Shown here: positions 46,949-55,613 of the stretch, one piece after another
How positions within the stretch are numbered: the first letter of the stretch is position 1
Layout of the letters: each line of letters starts with the position of its first letter
NCBI RefSeq assembly: GCF_013170705.1
Contig: NZ_CP033334.1
Span: 2,209,501-2,273,500, forward strand
Origin: Mesorhizobium loti
Lineage (GTDB): Bacteria > Pseudomonadota > Alphaproteobacteria > Rhizobiales > Rhizobiaceae
Direction: 5' to 3'
DNA length: 64,000 bases
Notes under the pieces: generated by a model
Told to the model about the DNA's origin: nothing
Database searches by the model: none
Seen by the model: the letters and a program-made list of their open reading frames with translations, nothing else
Program-made: the position numbers and the translations under genes

Positions 46949-46950
46949 TA

Positions 46951-47042
46951 GGCAGCTCGCCGTTTCCCGGAAACCGCATTCTTTCTGCTTTTACGCAATT
47001 CCGGACGGAAAGCCGCCAGACACTTTCCTGGAATTGCTCCAG
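46951..47042 (-). repeat. Rhizobial intergenic repeat, family A
   Basis: On the minus strand it reads GGAGCAATTCCAGGAAAGTG at its start and GTTTCCGGGAAACGGCGAGC near its end, matching the copy at 16739. The IS630 element lies directly at its end. Confidence 0.75.
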
Positions 47043-47067
47043 CTACACGCCGACAGTCCCGGCCTGT

Positions 47068-47445
47068 TCAACCGATCATGGCGCTGCGGCCGCCGGTCTC
47101 GGCTTCGCGAATCTTGGTGTCACGCGATTCCAGCATTTCGGCCTTGGAAAGCTCCGCTTCAGCTTCGCCGAGTAGTGATTCGGCAGCGCTTCGCTGTTGT
47201 GCGAGGTCGCTTTGCGAATTTCTGAGGTTGTCGCGGCGCAAGCGCGCCGCCTTGGCGAAGGTCGGATAGGCGAAATGATTGATGTCGGTGATGCCGGCTT
47301 TCTTTTCCTCGGCGGTGATTTGAAGCTCCAGTTCGACGGCCATGCGTTCGAACTCGGCGATCATCATGTCGAGTTGCAGCAGCTGCCGCCGCTTCTCATT
47401 CACCTGAAACTGTTTCAGCCGAACGAGGTTTTCACGTGACTTCAT
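47068..47445 (-). CDS. fliJ: FliJ-like flagellar export chaperone
   Basis: A 125-residue, almost wholly helical coiled-coil protein (MKSRENLVRLKQFQVNEKRR, then AVELELQITAEEKKAG), with the length and charge pattern of FliJ, a stalk and chaperone of the flagellar type III export ATPase. GGGAG precedes the ATG. It is divergent from ctrA across 450 bp; a FliJ gene next to ctrA is a known arrangement in Rhizobiales. Similarity is by pattern, so the call is moderate. Confidence 0.65.
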   Translation of the reverse strand: MKSRENLVRLKQFQVNEKRRQLLQLDMMIAEFERMAVELELQITAEEKKAGITDINHFAYPTFAKAARLRRDNLRNSQSDLAQQRSAAESLLGEAEAELSKAEMLESRDTKIREAETGGRSAMIG

Positions 47446-47896
47446 GATTCGGTACTCCCGGAAACGCACACCCGCACATATCGTCCAAACCACCTGGAAA
47501 CGCCCAGGCGTTGCCCGTGTCCACCGGCTTTCCCCGGACTATAGGAAACAAAACCCTAAAGTTTTTTGCCGGCGGTAACCATTCGTTTACGGGCATTGTT
47601 AATCATACGGGTCAGGGCTTAAGGCCGGGTAAAAATTCCGGTCGCCGAAGCGAAGGCGCGTCGATGAGTCCCTGGAGTCGCTTAGTCCAGGTTATTAATG
47701 TGTTGCATTAGGAATTTGGGTCTGGGATTCGTTATTAGATTCAAGAGGGTGTAGAAAGGGGTTAAAAAATCTGATACCGTCATGGACGGGAAATTAGGTT
47801 TTGTTAACCATTCGATGGCAGCCTCTGCACAAGGCAACCACTGCTCCGGGGCAGGACGGGTCGTGAAATGGTCCGGCAGCAGAAAAGGGGAATGAA
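47446..47896. promoter_or_regulatory. ctrA promoter region with CcrM (GANTC) and CtrA-like sites
   Basis: No gene in this 450-bp stretch. GANTC sites are at 47446-47450, 47666-47670, 47675-47679, 47726-47730 and 47738-47742. CtrA-type half-sites include TTAACCAT at 47804-47811 and TTAATCAT at 47599-47606. Together these suggest cell-cycle methylation control and CtrA autoregulation, as known for ctrA in Caulobacter and Brucella. Confidence 0.65.
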
Positions 47897-48592
47897 ATGC
47901 GTGTTCTGCTGATAGAAGATGACAGTGCAACCGCACAAAGCATCGAACTGATGCTGAAATCGGAAAGTTTCAATGTCTATACGACGGACCTCGGCGAAGA
48001 GGGTGTCGATCTGGGCAAACTTTACGATTACGACATCATCCTTCTCGATCTCAACCTGCCCGACATGTCCGGCTACGAGGTCTTGAGAACGCTTCGTCTC
48101 TCCAAGGTGAAGACGCCTATCCTCATCCTCTCCGGCATGGCCGGCATCGAGGACAAGGTCCGCGGCCTGGGCTTCGGTGCCGACGACTACATGACCAAGC
48201 CGTTCCACAAGGACGAGCTGGTGGCGCGCATCCACGCCATCGTGCGGCGCTCCAAGGGCCACGCCCAGTCGGTCATCACCACCGGTGACCTGGTGGTCAA
48301 CCTCGACGCCAAGACCGTTGAGGTCGGCGGCCAGCGCGTGCACCTGACCGGCAAGGAATACCAGATGCTGGAACTGCTCTCGCTGCGCAAGGGCACCACG
48401 CTCACCAAGGAAATGTTCCTCAACCATCTCTATGGCGGCATGGACGAGCCGGAGCTGAAGATCATCGACGTCTTCATCTGCAAGCTGCGCAAGAAGCTCG
48501 ACGCCGCGTCCGGCGGCCAGAACTACATCGAGACGGTCTGGGGCCGCGGCTATGTGCTGCGCGAACCCGAGGACATCCGCGTCAGCGCGTGA
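47897..48592 (+). CDS. ctrA: Cell-cycle master response regulator CtrA
   Basis: A 231-residue OmpR-type regulator. The receiver has the acidic pair in [14 protein letters not shown], phosphoacceptor Asp51 ([16 protein letters not shown]) and Lys in [20 protein letters not shown]. The DNA-binding domain ends with [20 protein letters not shown], then [15 protein letters not shown]. CtrA controls division, flagellar and envelope genes and replication. sciP and chpT nearby encode direct partners: SciP inhibits it, and ChpT passes phosphate from CckA to it. Confidence 0.97.
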   Translation: MRVLLIEDDSATAQSIELMLKSESFNVYTTDLGEEGVDLGKLYDYDIILLDLNLPDMSGYEVLRTLRLSKVKTPILILSGMAGIEDKVRGLGFGADDYMTKPFHKDELVARIHAIVRRSKGHAQSVITTGDLVVNLDAKTVEVGGQRVHLTGKEYQMLELLSLRKGTTLTKEMFLNHLYGGMDEPELKIIDVFICKLRKKLDAASGGQNYIETVWGRGYVLREPEDIRVSA

Positions 48593-48619
48593 GCCGCCCG
48601 ACTATTGTCATCTTCAATA

Positions 48620-48643
48620 AAACCCGGCTTCAGCCGGGTTTTT
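48620..48643 (+). terminator. Rho-independent terminator of ctrA
   Basis: AAACCCGGCT and AGCCGGGTTT form a 10-bp stem with a two-base loop, followed by TTT, 27 nt after the ctrA stop. Confidence 0.9.
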
Positions 48644-48674
48644 GCGTCAGCGGCCGCAATGACGGTGGGCTGCC

Positions 48675-48780
48675 AGAGCAATTCCAGGAAAAGCGTGACA
48701 CGGTTTTCCGTCCAGAACTTCGCGCAAAAAATGAGATAGGGCGGTTCGGCGTTTCCGTGAAACGGCGAAACGTTCCGGCG
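48675..48780 (+). repeat. Rhizobial intergenic repeat, family A
   Basis: Starts AGAGCAATTCCAGGAAAAGC and contains CGTTTCCGTGAAACGGCGAA, matching the 16739 copy in the same orientation. It fills the gap between ctrA and the receiver gene. Confidence 0.78.
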
Positions 48781-48782
48781 TC

Positions 48783-49151
48783 TCAGGCTGCGATCTTCAG
48801 GGTGCGAAAGCGCTCGAGCAGCTGCGGGCGATTGAACGGCTTCAGGAGATAACCCTGGGCGCCCGCGCGCTTGGCCCGCATGATCGACGCGATGTCGAGT
48901 TCGACCAGCGAGATCAGGATCTGCGGCTTTATCGGGCTCTCCATGGCGCGTACGCGGCGGATGAGGTCGACCGCCTGGACGTCCGGCAGGGCGCCGTCGA
49001 CGACGATGATGTCGGGCATGTCGGCGGCGCACATCTCCAGCGCATCAAGCCCGCTGGCCGCTTCGATGACCATCATGTCGGAACCGCCCAGGATGCGTTT
49101 TGCAACTTTCCTGATGACGCTTGAATCGTCGACGAACATGCAGCGTTTCAT
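48783..49151 (-). CDS. Single-domain response regulator (CheY-like receiver)
   Basis: A 122-residue stand-alone receiver: MKRCMFVDDSSVIRKVAKRI with the acidic pair, phosphoacceptor Asp52 (DIIVVDGALPDVQ), Ser/Glu in ISLVE, and Lys in GYLLKPFNRP. It lies between ctrA and chpT and is transcribed convergently with ctrA. As a single domain beside the phosphotransferase ChpT it may be a further phosphate acceptor in the CckA-ChpT relay; that is an inference from position. The start at 49151 has an AGGA site. Confidence 0.88.
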   Translation of the reverse strand: MKRCMFVDDSSVIRKVAKRILGGSDMMVIEAASGLDALEMCAADMPDIIVVDGALPDVQAVDLIRRVRAMESPIKPQILISLVELDIASIMRAKRAGAQGYLLKPFNRPQLLERFRTLKIAA

Positions 49152-49370
49152 TCCGGGTCCTCTTTGCCCTTGGGCAATCCGGTCGTGCGGGCATCTGCTG
49201 CGCACCCTAGACCAATCTGGTAAAGAACCCGGAAAGCCATTGGGTAAAATTTTTGCAAAGATGCGGATGAGGCGCTTTTCTTTGCGGATGCTTCGCTGGC
49301 GCTTCCAGCCGAGCCATCACGACAATATTACGGTGCTGAAATACTTTGCTCTGCCGGCAAGTCGGGCAGC

Positions 49371-50000
49371 TCAGGCAGCCGAAAGTACGATTTCTTCCGC
49401 CGTCGCGTGGATCGATATCGTCATGCCGGCCTCGCGGGCCAGAAGCAGCGTGTAGTAGGGCTGCACCGAATGCGCATCGATCGGCTCTTCCGGCTTGTGG
49501 CCGGAATGCAGTTCGAGGAATTTCGGCGGCACGCGCAGCATCGGGCCGCTTGCCGATAGGGAAATGCGCGGCTCGGTTTCGAGATTCTCGAGGGTGACGA
49601 CCAGCTTGCCGCCACGCGGAATGGCGGCGTTGGCGACCAGGATCAGGTTGAGCAGCAGCTTGACCTTGTTCTTGGGCAGCAGCGCCCGCGCCCCGTTCCA
49701 GGTCAGCTCCGGCTTTTCATTCTTGAGGAAGGCGATCGCCACCGCTTCGGCATCGCCGGTGTCGATCAGCATGCCGGCCGAACCGGCCGCGCCGAAGGCG
49801 ATGCGGGCGAACTGCAGCCGGGCCGAGGCGTTCTTGGCGCTCTGGCGAATGAGCCGCATGGCGTCTTCGTCGGCGCCGCCCTCGTCAAGCAGTTCAAGCC
49901 CGTTGTTGATCGCGCCGACCGGCGAGATGATGTCGTGGCAGACGCGGCTGCACAGAAGCGCCGCCAGGTCAGGCGCGGAAAGGGTGAACAGATCGGCCAT
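49371..50000 (-). CDS. chpT: Histidine phosphotransferase ChpT
   Basis: A 209-residue protein with a DHp-like helical hairpin (CSRVCHDIISPVGAINNGLE), where His22 is the expected phosphorylated residue, and a degenerate ATPase-like C-terminal domain. ChpT moves phosphate from the hybrid kinase CckA to CtrA and CpdR. It is 220 bp upstream of the receiver gene on the same strand. The ATG at 50000 (MADLFTLSAPDLAALL) is chosen because the upstream extension is not conserved in style. Confidence 0.92.
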   Translation of the reverse strand: MADLFTLSAPDLAALLCSRVCHDIISPVGAINNGLELLDEGGADEDAMRLIRQSAKNASARLQFARIAFGAAGSAGMLIDTGDAEAVAIAFLKNEKPELTWNGARALLPKNKVKLLLNLILVANAAIPRGGKLVVTLENLETEPRISLSASGPMLRVPPKFLELHSGHKPEEPIDAHSVQPYYTLLLAREAGMTISIHATAEEIVLSAA

Positions 50001-50340
50001 CGGTGAAAATCCCTGCAAAAATCCACAATTCATGGCCGAGCGATTGATTACCGCGCCTGCGCACACGAATCATGCTCCAACCCGAGGCTTTCTGAATACA
50101 CAGCACTCGTAGGTACAGCAACAAACCCAAAATTTTCGTCTGGCAAGTGGCGTGTTCGCGCAGGCCGCAGCGCCGCGCGACCCCAAAGCCAGCCTTCGAA
50201 CCGCCATCTTCCTGTGGGAGTTAATGGTTGAAAAAGAATTACGGCATAGTTTGCCCTAACTGTCATCCTTAACGGCCGCCTAAAGAGCCGGACCGGATGC
50301 GAGGCGTCGGCGAAAGTGCTCCATGACGGAGATTGGAAGC
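50001..50340. other. chpT-eipA divergent intergenic region
   Basis: 340 bp with no supported gene. It includes TTAATGGTTGA at about 50221, whose complement resembles a CtrA half-site (TTAACCAT with one mismatch). This fits the CtrA control known for eipA in Brucella. No hairpin or repeat is prominent. Confidence 0.5.
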
Positions 50341-50922
50341 ATGTTTTCCCGATTCTATGACCGGAGTGTCCTCCGTGTCCTCTCAATGGCGATCACGCTC
50401 ATGGGCGTCCTCGTCTTCTCGACTTCAGCCCTGCGGGCCCAGGAATATACCGCTCAGGAGATTATCGATTCCGGTCACAAGTTCTTCGGCGCGACATCGG
50501 GTGGACTCGCCACGGTCGTGGAGAAGATCTTCGCCTCCTACGGCTTGCCCAATGGCTATCTCCTCGGTGAGGAGGGGTCGGGTGCGCTGATCGGCGGCCT
50601 GACCTATGGCGAAGGCACGCTCTACACCAAGAATGCCGGCGACCACAAAGTGTTCTGGCAAGGCCCGTCGCTGGGCTGGGATTTCGGCGGCGAGGGGTCC
50701 CGGGTGATGATGCTGGTCTACAATCTCGACGATGTCGGCAACCTCTACAACCGCTATGGCGGTGTGGCCGGTTCGGCCTATGTGGTGGCGGGTGTCGGCT
50801 TCAATGTGCTGAAGAACAACAATGTGCTTCTGGTACCGATCCGCACCGGTGTCGGCGCCCGGCTCGGCGTCAATCTCGGCTACCTGAAGCTGACCGAACG
50901 GGCGACCTGGAATCCATTCTGA
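50341..50922 (+). CDS. eipA: EipA-family periplasmic envelope-integrity protein (DUF1134)
   Basis: A 193-residue exported protein: signal peptide (VLRVLSMAITLMGVLVFSTS, cleavage after LRAQ) and a small beta-barrel-like DUF1134 domain (EIIDSGHKFFGATSGGLATV to the end, with GGVAGSAYVVAGVGFNVL). In Brucella the homologue EipA is periplasmic, CtrA-regulated and needed for envelope integrity. The start at 50341 has GGAG nine bases upstream; ATG 50323 is an alternative. Confidence 0.88.
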   Translation: MFSRFYDRSVLRVLSMAITLMGVLVFSTSALRAQEYTAQEIIDSGHKFFGATSGGLATVVEKIFASYGLPNGYLLGEEGSGALIGGLTYGEGTLYTKNAGDHKVFWQGPSLGWDFGGEGSRVMMLVYNLDDVGNLYNRYGGVAGSAYVVAGVGFNVLKNNNVLLVPIRTGVGARLGVNLGYLKLTERATWNPF

Positions 50923-51080
50923 TTCCAGCCGTCGTCGCCGCAAAGCCGGCTTTTCCGTGGGAATTGTAGGCCTGCGACGCTCCATGCGTCGCGGCAGGCC
51001 CTTGCCGCAGCGCCGGATTTCCGCCATGCCAGTATGATGCGGTCCAGTCCAGGTGGTCGCCGCCGATAGCGGGTTGTCTT

Positions 51081-52232
51081 TTGGTTCAGTCGGTCCTGTT
51101 CTTTGCCCTCGGCTTTCTCTGCGCCGGCTTTCTGGCGCTGATCGTGGCCCCGGCCGTCTGGCGGCGTGCGGTCTCCCTGACCCGCCGGCGCATCGAGGCC
51201 TCTATCCCGTTGACGCAGGCCGAGATCCAGGCCGACAAGGACCGGATCCGGGCCGAGTACGCCATGTCGACGCGCCGCCTCGAGATGAACGTCAAGGCGT
51301 TGCGCGAAAAGGTGGCCGAACAACTCGTCGAGATCACTCGCGGCCACGAGGCGTTGAAGGGGCTGGCGGTCGAACGCACGGACAAGAATCACGCGCTCGC
51401 GGAACTCGGCGCCAAAAGCGAAGCATTGCGGCAGCGCGAAGAGGAACTGCACCAGCTTTCGGAGCGGCTCAAGGAAACCGAGCGCAAGTTGGAGAAGCGG
51501 GCGCTCGAACTCGAAAAGCTGGAGCATATGTACGACGATGCCAGTTTTGCCTCCAGCAGCCGGCAAATCGAACTCGTGGCGCGTGAGTCCGAATTGCAGA
51601 AGCTTGCCAGCGACATCTCGCTGCTGCGCGGCCAGCGCAAGGAAGCGGATCGGCGCAATCAGGAAATCGCGGCCGAAAGCAAGGCCGCGCGCGATGCCCT
51701 GAAGGTGGAGAAGAAAAGGGTGGCTGAACTCGACAAGAAGGTCGAACGGCTGCTGGCGACGCTCGCCGACCGCGAGGACAAGCTCGACCGCCGCGAGAAG
51801 GAACTGGCGCGGCTGCGCGAAAAGCCGAAGGCCGAGGAGGGCGGACCGGCCTTGCGCCTGGTCGGCAGGCCGGATGAAGCGGGAGGGGACGACGAGGCCA
51901 AGAGGCGCGACGACCTGGACCAGGCGATCGCCAAGCTCGACAGCGATCGCGAACGGCTGGAGGCCAGGCTAACGGCGCTGGCGCGCGAGAACAAGCTGCT
52001 CAAGGCGGATCTCGGCGCCTTGGCATCGTCGGGTTCGGCGAATGGCAGTGCCGCGCTGCGCGAGCAGATGAACGAGTTGGCGGCTGAAGTCGTCCACCTG
52101 ACGGCCAAGCTGGAGGGGCCCGATTCGCCGATCGCAAAAGCGCTGGCGGGCCCGCAGGACAGCCGATCCGATGGCGGCAATCTCAGTCTCGCCGACCGCG
52201 TGCGGGCCTTGCAGAAGGCGGCCGCGAACTAA
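51081..52232 (+). CDS. Membrane-anchored coiled-coil protein
   Basis: A 383-residue protein with a single N-terminal transmembrane helix (MVQSVLFFALGFLCAGFLAL, continuing to about residue 27) and then nearly continuous coiled coil, rich in Glu, Lys, Arg and Leu (about residues 45-260 and 275-350), broken by a Gly/Glu-rich hinge. It starts with TTG. I do not recognise a named family. Next to eipA it may have an envelope or scaffold role, which is a guess from context. The stop codon TAA is also the first base group of a long inverted repeat. Confidence 0.8.
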   Translation: MVQSVLFFALGFLCAGFLALIVAPAVWRRAVSLTRRRIEASIPLTQAEIQADKDRIRAEYAMSTRRLEMNVKALREKVAEQLVEITRGHEALKGLAVERTDKNHALAELGAKSEALRQREEELHQLSERLKETERKLEKRALELEKLEHMYDDASFASSSRQIELVARESELQKLASDISLLRGQRKEADRRNQEIAAESKAARDALKVEKKRVAELDKKVERLLATLADREDKLDRREKELARLREKPKAEEGGPALRLVGRPDEAGGDDEAKRRDDLDQAIAKLDSDRERLEARLTALARENKLLKADLGALASSGSANGSAALREQMNELAAEVVHLTAKLEGPDSPIAKALAGPQDSRSDGGNLSLADRVRALQKAAAN

Positions 52233-52376
52233 GGTGTGTCGAGATTCAGGTGATGCCGGCCTGCAAACGGCGGCTTTCTGCGCTTCCGGTGCTCACGTAC
52301 CCAAAAGTACGCTCCGCTCCGGTTCTCGAAAGCCACCATTTTAGGCTCGGCCTGACCTGAATCTCAACGCACCTTA
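52230..52376. repeat. 147-bp hairpin repeat element with 22-bp arms
   Basis: The left arm TAAGGTGTGTCGAGATTCAG (22 bp to 52251) and the right arm (52355-52376, ending CAACGCACCTTA) are inverted copies, identical at 20 of 22 positions. Between them is CACGTACCCAAAAGTACGCT, a motif common in rhizobial and Brucella intergenic repeats. It may act as a transcription terminator or RNA stabiliser for the coiled-coil gene. Confidence 0.75.
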
Positions 52377-52402
52377 AGCGGTGATGCCGCCGTCACGCTT
52401 GT

Positions 52403-53200
52403 TCAACGATGCGAGAAATGATGCAGGGCGATGGCCGAAGCAGCGGCGACGTTCAGGCTGTCGAAGCCTTTCGACATTGTGATCCGCACTGTCCGCAGGC
52501 TGGCTAGCAGGTTTTCGGGCAGGCCTTCGCCCTCGGTGCCGAGATAGAGCGCCAGGCGTTCGGCCGGCCTTGCATCGCGTATGTCGGTTCGTCCGCGCGG
52601 CGACAGGGCGAATTGTTCAAAACTCCGTTCGGCGAGCGTTGCGACAAAGCCAGGGGCGTCGCTGAAGGATGCGAACGGGATCTTGAGCGCGGCGCCGACG
52701 GAAACGCGAATCGCCTTGCGGTACAGCGGATCGCAGCATGTCGCGTCCATCAGTACCGCATCGGCGCCGAAGGCAGCGGCATTGCGAAAAATCGAACCCA
52801 TATTGTCGTGGTTGGCGATGCCGACCAGCACCACCACCAGGGCTCGGTCGGGCAAGGCATCCAGCAATGGCCCGGCCGCTTGCGGCGTCTCCTTGCGGCC
52901 GATGGCCAGGATGCCGCGATGCATGTGGAAGCCGGCGATCGCGTCCATCACCGCGCTGGTGACGACGTAGACCGGCAGGTCCGCCGGTGCCTTGTACAGG
53001 ATGTTCCTCAGGCCGCCGAGCCGGTTTTCCAGGACCAGAACGGATTCGGCACCGAAGCGGCCGGACGACAGAAGCAGGTCGAGCACCACCTTGCCTTCGG
53101 CGACGAAACGCCCTTGCCGGCCGGCGAGATCGCGTTCGCGGATATCAAGATAGGTGGCGACCCTGGGATCGCCTGGGTCTTCGATGCGAATTGGGTCCAT
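52403..53200 (-). CDS. SpoU/TrmH-family RNA methyltransferase
   Basis: A 265-residue SPOUT enzyme that methylates rRNA or tRNA 2'-O-ribose. The three motifs are visible: VVLVGIANHDNMGSIFRNAA (motif 1), LALYLGTEGEGLPENLL (motif 2) and ITMSKGFDSLNVAAASAIAL (motif 3). The N-terminal part is a substrate-binding domain. GGAGG precedes the ATG at 53200. The exact RNA target is unknown. Confidence 0.9.
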   Translation of the reverse strand: MDPIRIEDPGDPRVATYLDIRERDLAGRQGRFVAEGKVVLDLLLSSGRFGAESVLVLENRLGGLRNILYKAPADLPVYVVTSAVMDAIAGFHMHRGILAIGRKETPQAAGPLLDALPDRALVVVLVGIANHDNMGSIFRNAAAFGADAVLMDATCCDPLYRKAIRVSVGAALKIPFASFSDAPGFVATLAERSFEQFALSPRGRTDIRDARPAERLALYLGTEGEGLPENLLASLRTVRITMSKGFDSLNVAAASAIALHHFSHR

Positions 53201-53303
53201 ATCCTCCGCCCAAACATCGAGAGCGTGGTTCGTGCGTCGATGACCGCGCGCAAGCCACGTTCCGGAAATCGTCAGCGAGGTAGACGGCCGAGGCCGCGTT
53301 CGG

Positions 53304-53672
53304 TCAAGTGCCGGCGCGGCGCAATCTCTGTGCCATCTGGGACAGATCTTCCTTGCCACCACCGAAAATACCATCCAGCACGACAAGCAACTCCCGCACC
53401 GCGTCTGAGTTGCAGGAGTAGTAGATCATCTGGCGGTCGCGGCGGGTTTCCACGAGGTCGAGCGCCCGCAACTTGGCCAGATGCTGCGAGAGGGCGGATT
53501 GGCTGAGCATCACCTTTTCGGCGATAGCGCCGACCGACATTTCACCGTCGATCAGATGGCTCATGATCAACAGCCGTTTTTCGTTGCCCATCAGCATCAG
53601 AAATTCGGCAGCCGATTCGGCGTTGGCGATTAGCTTTGTCGAGACCATGAATGCCCCATGCTGTTTGTTCAT
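53304..53672 (-). CDS. ArsR-family winged-helix regulator
   Basis: A 122-residue regulator with the wHTH SVGAIAEKVMLSQSALSQHL and wing ETRRDRQMIYYSCNSDAV. No classical metal-binding Cys pair is in the recognition helix, so it may sense something other than arsenic or cadmium (for example sulfide or redox, as in BigR/SqrR relatives). ATG 53672 or 53648 may be the start. It has no obvious partner gene. Confidence 0.88.
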   Translation of the reverse strand: MNKQHGAFMVSTKLIANAESAAEFLMLMGNEKRLLIMSHLIDGEMSVGAIAEKVMLSQSALSQHLAKLRALDLVETRRDRQMIYYSCNSDAVRELLVVLDGIFGGGKEDLSQMAQRLRRAGT

Positions 53673-53803
53673 CGAGGCGCCATGGGGGCAATGGTGCCTG
53701 AATCCATAAATTCACTAGCGAAAGGCCGCCGACGATTCAGCGCCCTTCGCAAAGGGTAGAACATTTCTTTCAAATCTCAAGTGTTGCTTTCGATCAAATG
53801 CAA

Positions 53804-54583
53804 TTAAGTTTCGTTGGTTGCCTGCCCGGCGGCGCGGCCGCTCCTGGCCATGGCGACCAGAACGGGTCGCAGGTCTTGTGCCGCCACCAGGGGTTGCGGA
53901 AAGAATACCCGGCAAACATTGTCTTTCGACACCAGATCCATGCCATCGGCGTCCAAACCCGCGATGCTCCAGCCGTCGCCGGATGCCCCGGCATAATGGT
54001 GCGCATAAACCGCGATCGCGTCGAGATGGTCCGCGTTCATGTGCTCGACGGCGGATTGTTCGCTCGTCGCAAGTTCTTCGACGATAGGCCCGCCGGTGAC
54101 GAGATCGGAGCGATCGAGCAGATAGGCCTTGCCGAAACCGCCATTGAGGCTGGCGCGCTCCGGCTCGAGGCGAAAGATCGAGAAGTCGCCGAGCCCGGCA
54201 TAAAGGCTCGCCTTGGGATTGCGGTTGAGATAGCGGCGCTCGGCACGAGCATGCGCGTCAGAGCCACGCTCCAGCCGCGACGCCCGGCAGATCAGGGTCA
54301 GGCGCGGATGCGCCAACGGGTCGCCCTTGCCAGGCTCGCCGAGCAGCAGGGAACAGCGTGGATCGGCAAGGATGGCAGGCGTATGCGCCGAGAGCATCGA
54401 GACCAGGATCAGCGGCGCGCCGTCGATGTCGGTGGCGACGCCGACCCGGCTTGCCAGCGGCGACCCGGTCTGTACCTCCAGCACCGCCAGTGCGCCGAAG
54501 CGGGCACTGCGCAGAAGCGTTTTCGCCAATCGGATTGCCTCGGCGTCGGTCTCGCGGATCACATCCTTCTTTCGGTCGTCCAA
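53804..54583 (-). CDS. HugZ-like / pyridoxamine-phosphate-oxidase-fold protein with DUF2470
   Basis: A 259-residue protein: an N-terminal split-barrel FMN/heme-binding domain (about residues 15-165, with GALAVLEVQTGSPLASRVGV) and a C-terminal DUF2470 domain carrying the EHMNADHLDAIAVYA motif. This architecture is shared by HugZ-type heme-degrading enzymes and related oxidases. Whether it degrades heme here is not shown; no heme-uptake genes are near. Confidence 0.82.
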   Translation of the reverse strand: MDDRKKDVIRETDAEAIRLAKTLLRSARFGALAVLEVQTGSPLASRVGVATDIDGAPLILVSMLSAHTPAILADPRCSLLLGEPGKGDPLAHPRLTLICRASRLERGSDAHARAERRYLNRNPKASLYAGLGDFSIFRLEPERASLNGGFGKAYLLDRSDLVTGGPIVEELATSEQSAVEHMNADHLDAIAVYAHHYAGASGDGWSIAGLDADGMDLVSKDNVCRVFFPQPLVAAQDLRPVLVAMARSGRAAGQATNET

Positions 54584-54728
54584 AATTCTCGCCCTGCTAA
54601 GTTGATTTTTCTATTCCACTTATCGGACGATGATGGCGGTCTTGGCAAGCGTTCCATGCATGTCGCCATCCCATAACTCCCTCGCATTGGTGACTCGAGG
54701 CGTGGGCAGGCTCATGGGCGGCATTGCA

Positions 54729-55490
54729 TTACCTCGGCGCCATGCGGATGGCGCCGTCGAGGCGGATGGTTTCGCCGTTCAGCATCTGGTTTTCCACAAT
54801 GTGGAGGGCAAGGGCGGCATATTCGGATGGTTCGCCGAGGCGGGAGGGGAAGGGCACGGCGGCGCCCAGCGAATCCTGCACGTCCTGCGGCATGCCGGCC
54901 ATCATCGGGGTCTTGAAGATGCCGGGCGCGATGGTGCAGACCCGAATGCCGGAACGGGCAAGGTCGCGCGCCACCGGCAGTGTCATGCCCACCACGCCGC
55001 CCTTGGAGGCGGAGTACGCGGCCTGGCCGATCTGGCCGTCATAGGCGGCGACCGAAGCGGTGTTGACGATGACGCCACGCTCGCCGCCCTGCAGAGGCTC
55101 GAGCCTGGCGGCGCGGTCCGCAACGAGGCGGATCATATTGAAGGTGCCGATCAGGTTGACCTCGATCACCTTGCGGTACTGGTCGAGCGGATGGGGGCCA
55201 TCCTTGCCGATCGTCTTCACGCCAATGGCGATGCCGGCGCAATTGACCAGGATGCGCGGCTCGCCCAGCTTGCTCGCCGTCTCGGCGAGGGCCGCGGTGC
55301 CGCTGTCGGCGCTGCTGACGTCGCATTGCACGGCAATGCCGGCGATGTCGGCCGCGACCTTGGCAGCGCGATCGATGCCGACGTCGAAGATGGCGACGCG
55401 AGCGCCCTTGGCGGCAAGCGCACGCGCGGTTGCCTCGCCAAGGCCGGAGCCGCCGCCGGTCACGATCGCGATCTGGCCGTTCGGATTCAT
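54729..55490 (-). CDS. SDR, 3-hydroxyacyl-CoA dehydrogenase type 2-like
   Basis: A 253-residue SDR with [29 protein letters not shown] and catalytic Tyr/Lys in [14 protein letters not shown]. The [20 protein letters not shown] segment and the C-terminal [20 protein letters not shown] are typical of HSD10-type 3-hydroxyacyl-CoA dehydrogenases (fatty-acid or isoleucine breakdown). The start at 55490 has a GGATG site. Upstream is a partial family-A repeat. Confidence 0.87.
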   Translation of the reverse strand: MNPNGQIAIVTGGGSGLGEATARALAAKGARVAIFDVGIDRAAKVAADIAGIAVQCDVSSADSGTAALAETASKLGEPRILVNCAGIAIGVKTIGKDGPHPLDQYRKVIEVNLIGTFNMIRLVADRAARLEPLQGGERGVIVNTASVAAYDGQIGQAAYSASKGGVVGMTLPVARDLARSGIRVCTIAPGIFKTPMMAGMPQDVQDSLGAAVPFPSRLGEPSEYAALALHIVENQMLNGETIRLDGAIRMAPR

Positions 55491-55504
55491 GGCGTCATCC
55501 TTTC

Positions 55505-55563
55505 CTAAAGCGGTTCCAATTCCCGTGGGAAACCGTTTCACACTTTTCCTGGAATTGCTCCAG
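55505..55563 (-). repeat. Rhizobial intergenic repeat, family A, partial
   Basis: On the minus strand TGGAGCAATTCCAGGAAAAG continues to GTGTGAAACGGTTTCCCACG and GGAATTGGAACCGCTTTA. It is about half the length of the 16739 copy and has its own internal inverted repeat. Confidence 0.75.
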
Positions 55564-55613
55564 GAGAACAGGACGGATCAGGCCCGGATCGACAGGCCAG
55601 GTCAAGCCACCGC

